Assembly (NCBI GenBank): GCA_947507155.1
Contig: CANNOC010000006.1
Span: 34,787 to 98,786 of the forward strand
Source: an uncultured Collinsella sp.
GTDB taxonomy: Bacteria; Actinomycetota; Coriobacteriia; Coriobacteriales; Coriobacteriaceae
DNA length: 64,000 nucleotides
Direction: 5' to 3'
This document shows, piece after piece, positions 60,289 through 64,000 of the stretch (positions are counted from its first letter, which is position 1; the number at the start of each line of letters is the position of its first letter). Made by a program: the position numbers and the translations under genes. The notes below the pieces were generated by a model, which was not told the DNA's origin, did no database searches, and saw nothing but the letters and a program-made list of their open reading frames with translations.

Positions 60289-62124
60289 AAGACCTAAATA
60301 CTGTTCCCAGAACTCTCGCGAAGTCATATAAGGCATAGCATCTTTCCATGCCCCCCTGACGCTCTTACCTTCTTTACGATATCGCGTCATCAGTTCGTGC
60401 TCTCGGCGGCGAATGCTCTTAAATCGTACTCGATCCATCGTGCGGACCGATCCCTTCTCGCGGGTCGGATCAAGAAAGACCAGCGTCTTGCAACGTGTCG
60501 AGTTACCTTCAAGCGTACAGCTGCCGTTCTTAACAACATAACCGGGCTTCCCGCGCAACAGCGCATCGGGAAGATAGTGTTTGTCGTAAGGAATAGATCT
60601 CCAATACTTCATAAATTTCGAGGGATGGAATTCCAGATTAACATTAGCGAGTATTTGCTCCGTAACCCCGCCCTTGCGAAGAAGCTCTGGATCCATTTCG
60701 GAAACAGGGATCAGTTTTTCGTTTAACTTACCCTTGCCGATCATCGTCGCGGCGCCATCAAGCTTCTGGAGATACTCAGGGCCACGCAGATAATCCTCAA
60801 AGCCATCGAGAATAAACTCGGCAGCTTGATAGTCCATATCGCGCAAGTTCTGACGTACCCCTCGCTGAATACGAAGGACAAACATCTTCTCATCAGCACA
60901 ATCATCGAGAGCAATCATGGCAAAGAAGTTGCGGAAGTACTGGTAGCAATCAACCGAAGCGCGGAAACGCCCCTCAAAGCTTGCATGCCACACGCAAATG
61001 CAATTCATGGTCATGTAGACAGGCTTATTGCGCATGCCAAACTCGACGTCGTCGCAGCGGATAAAGAAAGGCATGGGAAGGCCGTTCTTTTCGATAGCCT
61101 TCACCGGAATGCAGCTATACCACCAAGCTCCATAGGCCTGATCAACTTCAACGTTCGTGCGTTCATTTTCGAGGATGTCGGACAGTTTGCCAACATTCAG
61201 GTCCTCTTTTACGCGACGATAGGCACCAGAAGAAGCCACATACGAGACATCCTCAAACTGACGAGCAGGATCTTCCATTGAGAGCATAGCGCCGTTAATA
61301 AAGGCATCCTTATATTTGCCCTTAGCAAGAGAGAGCAGGTTGAAGGTACGAATCAAACTCTCGGGCATGATGGAAACATCATCGTCCATCAAAATGATAT
61401 GGGTGAACTGACCAGGAGTTTCGGTGGCCGCCATCATACCACGTGCAAATCCTCCCGAACCGCCCGTGTTGGGGTTCGGAAGCACGGTAACCAGATCATC
61501 GGAAAGTGATGCAGAATCGAGCGTCTGGCCATTGTCGACGACAAACATGTGGAAGTGGTCACGAATCGGACCGCCCTCTTTAGAGATGCCGGTTTTAACG
61601 AGTTCAATGTTTGGAAGAATGTACTGCTCATTCTTAAATGTGGTAGTAGAAAGAGCAAGATTGATCTGGTTAATTGAGTCCTCAGGAACATCAGTCAGAT
61701 AAGAGGCGTTCAAGAGGTCTACGGAATAGCCCTCATCGCTCTCAATCCTAAAACCGATTAAGTCGTAGCCGGTTGTATCGATATCAATATCGAGAACGCA
61801 AGGATCAACTTCATCGCCATCAAAAGGATTTGATTTAAGCTCGACAGGATTCAGCTCGCCAGATCTCACTCCATGAACGACAACCCGGCCTCTGCCAAAT
61901 AAAGCCATATGCAAGACGACGCTGTCAACAGACGCATACTGATGCCATTTGCCAGCAGATAAGCCATTTACATACGTCAGAAAGTCAACGTTTCCATTGA
62001 TATGAAGTGAATGAAAGTCGTCACCATATAAGGCATCACCGGAGAGCACACGATAGTAAAGCTCGGGATGCATGGTCGCATGCTTATCGACCCGGAGGAT
62101 TATATTTGCCAGTTTAAAAATCAT
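60283..62124 (-). CDS. GlfT2-like galactofuranosyltransferase
   Basis: Predicted processive galactofuranosyltransferase building galactan from UDP-Galf. The layout follows mycobacterial GlfT2: an N-terminal beta-sandwich domain (~1-150), then a GT-A domain with metal motif ILMDDDVSIMPE near 246, AYGAWWYSCIPV, the catalytic-base region IRCDDVEFGMRN near 358, and the WHASFEGRF His near 378. A C-terminal helical region follows, ending with basic RRREHELMTRYRKEG. Length 613 aa compares with about 637. It shares the locus with glf, which makes its donor. Codon use appears more AT-rich than the core genes. Confidence 0.87.
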   Translation of the reverse strand: MIFKLANIILRVDKHATMHPELYYRVLSGDALYGDDFHSLHINGNVDFLTYVNGLSAGKWHQYASVDSVVLHMALFGRGRVVVHGVRSGELNPVELKSNPFDGDEVDPCVLDIDIDTTGYDLIGFRIESDEGYSVDLLNASYLTDVPEDSINQINLALSTTTFKNEQYILPNIELVKTGISKEGGPIRDHFHMFVVDNGQTLDSASLSDDLVTVLPNPNTGGSGGFARGMMAATETPGQFTHIILMDDDVSIMPESLIRTFNLLSLAKGKYKDAFINGAMLSMEDPARQFEDVSYVASSGAYRRVKEDLNVGKLSDILENERTNVEVDQAYGAWWYSCIPVKAIEKNGLPMPFFIRCDDVEFGMRNKPVYMTMNCICVWHASFEGRFRASVDCYQYFRNFFAMIALDDCADEKMFVLRIQRGVRQNLRDMDYQAAEFILDGFEDYLRGPEYLQKLDGAATMIGKGKLNEKLIPVSEMDPELLRKGGVTEQILANVNLEFHPSKFMKYWRSIPYDKHYLPDALLRGKPGYVVKNGSCTLEGNSTRCKTLVFLDPTREKGSVRTMDRVRFKSIRRREHELMTRYRKEGKSVRGAWKDAMPYMTSREFWEQYLGLK

Positions 62125-62270
62125 ACGTAATTCCTGTATCTAAAATGACTCCAATGAACGGGTTGCGAACACTGAATCTTCGAGGACGCGATCGGGTCTA
62201 AATTAGCCTAGCGCGCCTAGCAGCATTATGATTCGGCGCACAGACTCGCCACGAGTCGTCGCCAAGGCAA

Positions 62271-63338
62271 CTAACTCAACGCCGCCCAATCCAACTTGCG
62301 CATCTGCTCCATTGTCGACCGCAAACCATTGTCGATATTATAGCGAGCCCTCCACCCTAGACCTCGAGCTTTTGAGCCGTCCATAAGTGCCAGCGTAGCC
62401 ATAGAATATCCCGCCGCCTCCTGAGCATCGGGCAAATCAAAGGAAACACCTACGCCTCCATTCTTGGCAACAAGCTCGGCAAGGTCTTTCAAAGAGATAT
62501 CGGACCCAGTATCAGCAAGATTGTAAGCCTCGCCATCCACGCCAAGCAACATCACGTGCAGCAAGCCGGACACGGCATCCGCAGCATGCAAATAGGAGAA
62601 CTTTTGCGTTCCTTCGCTCTTGAGTACAACATCTTCGCCCAGAAGAGATCGACGCATGAACTGGGATAAAGCTTTAGAATCGTCATTAAGCAGCGTCGGA
62701 CCGTAGACACGAGCGATGCGCGCAATTACGGCCTTAACGTCCCTCTGTGAACGATATGCCTGACACATGGCTTCGCCCAAACGCTTGGATTCGTTATAGC
62801 ACGCACGCAAAGTATTACAGTCAATATTTCCACAATACTGCTCATCGAAGCGTTCAACGTCACCGCGATTCTGGCCGTAAATCTCAACGGACGAAGCAAA
62901 TAGCAATCTAGCGCCGCTGTCGGCAGAGAACTCAAGCAAATTCTGAAGCCCATCGACGTTCGCGCGAATAGTGCCTATTGGATCAGACGAGTACTGACGG
63001 GGATGCGTGGAGCTCGCTAGGTGCAAAACAAAGTCAGCTGGACAAGTCGGACGATAGCCAGCGGACGAAACGGAAGCCTCCTCAAACGAAAAGTGGCATG
63101 ACTTAAAGTACGGAAGCCTCAATCGGGCCTTTTCGATATTGCGACCCAACGCAACAATATTGCAATCTAATTCAGCCGTCTCATTCTTTCGCATCAGAAC
63201 GTCAATGAAAAACGCACCAATCATTCCGGTCGCACCGGAGACAACAACCGTCTTCTCCTTAAAGTCATTCCAAGGAAGATCGAGATTGCATACGGCATCA
63301 AGATCGGCAACGTATTCAGTGCAGGCCAATCTATTCAT
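62271..63338 (-). CDS. NAD-dependent epimerase/dehydratase family protein
   Basis: Extended SDR sugar-nucleotide enzyme of unknown exact substrate. NAD motif VVSGATGMIGAFFIDV is near residue 35. Catalytic Ser region is LLFASSVEIYGQN and the Y-x3-K motif is ACYNESKRLGEAM near 186. ARVYGPTLLNDD and SYLHAADAVSGLL fit nucleotide-sugar binding. The ATG at 63338 overlaps the end of the cytidylyltransferase gene by 8 nt; the track start at 63428 lies inside that gene. Length is 355 aa. Pairing with a TarI/IspD-like enzyme suggests synthesis of a CDP-activated polyol or sugar, which is inference. Confidence 0.85.
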   Translation of the reverse strand: MNRLACTEYVADLDAVCNLDLPWNDFKEKTVVVSGATGMIGAFFIDVLMRKNETAELDCNIVALGRNIEKARLRLPYFKSCHFSFEEASVSSAGYRPTCPADFVLHLASSTHPRQYSSDPIGTIRANVDGLQNLLEFSADSGARLLFASSVEIYGQNRGDVERFDEQYCGNIDCNTLRACYNESKRLGEAMCQAYRSQRDVKAVIARIARVYGPTLLNDDSKALSQFMRRSLLGEDVVLKSEGTQKFSYLHAADAVSGLLHVMLLGVDGEAYNLADTGSDISLKDLAELVAKNGGVGVSFDLPDAQEAAGYSMATLALMDGSKARGLGWRARYNIDNGLRSTMEQMRKLDWAALS

Positions 63339-63975
63339 CACGAGCTTCTTTCTCCGCAGCCCACGCGCGGAAGAATTCAAGGTTCTCGGGCGTGGTGAGC
63401 TTAATATTCCTGTCAGAGCCAGCGGCAAAGTTAAGCCTAACGCCCAGCTGGACCATCATCGTGTTCGTGTAGTTGGACCCGTCAATTCCCACGCTTTTCT
63501 CGAACGCCTCATGATACTTGGAGTCAAGGAGATCGAACCGGTATGCCTGTGGGGTTGAAACACGACGGAGCGTTTCACGCGGAATATACTGCGTGGTGGT
63601 GGTTGGGTCCTCCTCATCAATGATAAAAATCTGCTCGTTATAGGACATGCTTGTCACGGCATTCCCATGACTCTTCGCCACACGAATAACATCGGTAATA
63701 ACCTCGGGATCGAGCATGGGACGCACGCCATCGTGCACTATACAAATATCATCCTCAGAGAGTTTGCCTTCGAGGTTGTACACGCCGTTACGAATAGACT
63801 CTTGACCCGACGTTCCGCCTTTAACGATCCACCTTAACTTATCAATCTTGTATTGTTTCGCATACGCGACAAGAACCTGTTCCCAGCCATCCAGGCAAAC
63901 TACCTCAATCGAATCCACAAGCGGATGATTCTGAAAGTCCTCGAGAGTATAAACAATGACGGGTTTCTCCCCCAC
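63331..63975 (-). pseudogene. IspD/TarI-like cytidylyltransferase, N-terminus missing
   Basis: Would transfer CMP to MEP or to a polyol phosphate such as ribitol-5-P. Visible parts: KPVIVYTLEDFQNHPLVDSI, GGTSGQESIRNGV, CIVHDGVRPMLDPEVI, STPQAYRFDLL and the C-terminal IKLTTPENLEFFRAW. The ~25-30 N-terminal residues with the LLAGGxGxRxG...PKQ nucleotide motif are absent. The frame continues only INV upstream of the GTG and then meets TAA, inside a sequence that is an inverted copy of the gene itself. The gene is therefore broken here or the sequence end is an artefact. The polysaccharide context favours a TarI-like role over IspD. Confidence 0.8.
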
Positions 63976-64000
63976 ATTAATAAGTTAAGGTGGATCGTTA
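63822..64000. repeat. 25-bp inverted repeat within and at the end of the cytidylyltransferase gene
   Basis: Bases 63976-64000 match the reverse complement of 63822-63846 at 24 of 25 positions, including a 21-base exact run. The distal copy begins exactly where the expected coding sequence stops. Confidence 0.8.

Overview
The window looks like chromosomal core DNA of a Coriobacteriia member (Actinomycetota), most probably Collinsella or a close relative. This is inferred from high GC, the gene orders proS-ispG-rseP-dxr-cdsA-uppS-frr-pyrH-tsf-rpsB and mreB-mreC-mreD-mrdA-rodA, a radical SAM pair beside rplU-rpmA, and an S16 with an Ala/Lys/Glu-rich tail. No database search was possible, so genus level is a guess. 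About 60 protein genes and two tRNA-Arg genes are packed tightly. TTG is used unusually often as a start codon. I see no CRISPR array, prophage, complete insertion sequence or rRNA.

From 1 to 47.1 kb nearly everything is on the minus strand. In order of increasing coordinate: proS (cut by the window edge); MEP isoprenoid genes ispG and dxr with the site-2 protease rseP, phospholipid gene cdsA and undecaprenyl-PP synthase uppS; translation genes frr, pyrH, tsf and rpsB; xerC, trmFO, dprA, comM, yraN and rnhB; rplS; ppdK with its regulator gene; glyS/glyQ; lepB, trmD, rimM, khpA and rpsP; dinB (the one plus-strand gene here); rsfS, yqeK, nadD, obgE, rpmA and rplU; a TIGR03936/TIGR03960 radical SAM pair; a DUF697-like membrane protein; the elongasome rodA, mrdA, mreD, mreC and mreB; two membrane-anchored proteins (TPR and zinc ribbon) flanking a cyclophilin; and a P-type ATPase downstream of tRNA-Arg(CCG).

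From 47.4 to 56.0 kb the plus strand carries one compact aromatic amino acid cluster: DAHP synthase, tyrA, aroB, aroA, aroC, pheA (chorismate mutase-prephenate dehydratase), an aroE-aroK fusion and aroQ. Together they cover all seven shikimate steps and the committed Phe and Tyr branches. The promoter is followed by a terminator-like hairpin and a 24-codon leader frame, which suggests attenuation. Palindromic repeats interrupt the cluster at two gene junctions.

From 56.0 to 64.0 kb lies a surface-polysaccharide locus: UDP-galactopyranose mutase (glf), tRNA-Arg(TCT), an export ABC transporter (ATPase and permease), a membrane-anchored GT2 glycosyltransferase, a GlfT2-like galactofuranosyltransferase, an NAD-dependent epimerase and an IspD/TarI-like cytidylyltransferase. 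The last gene lacks its N-terminus. The window ends in a short inverted copy of that gene's own sequence.

The most unusual signals are: the absence of any ATG/GTG/TTG start for the intact xerC N-terminal domain (an ATA overlaps the trmFO stop codon); a ~110-residue winged-helix-like insert in RseP; TGCARGT repeats at exact 11-bp spacing upstream of ppdK; the aro leader; a 34-bp perfect palindrome with a related solo copy 8.7 kb away; a probably leaderless dinB; and the fold-back at the window end.
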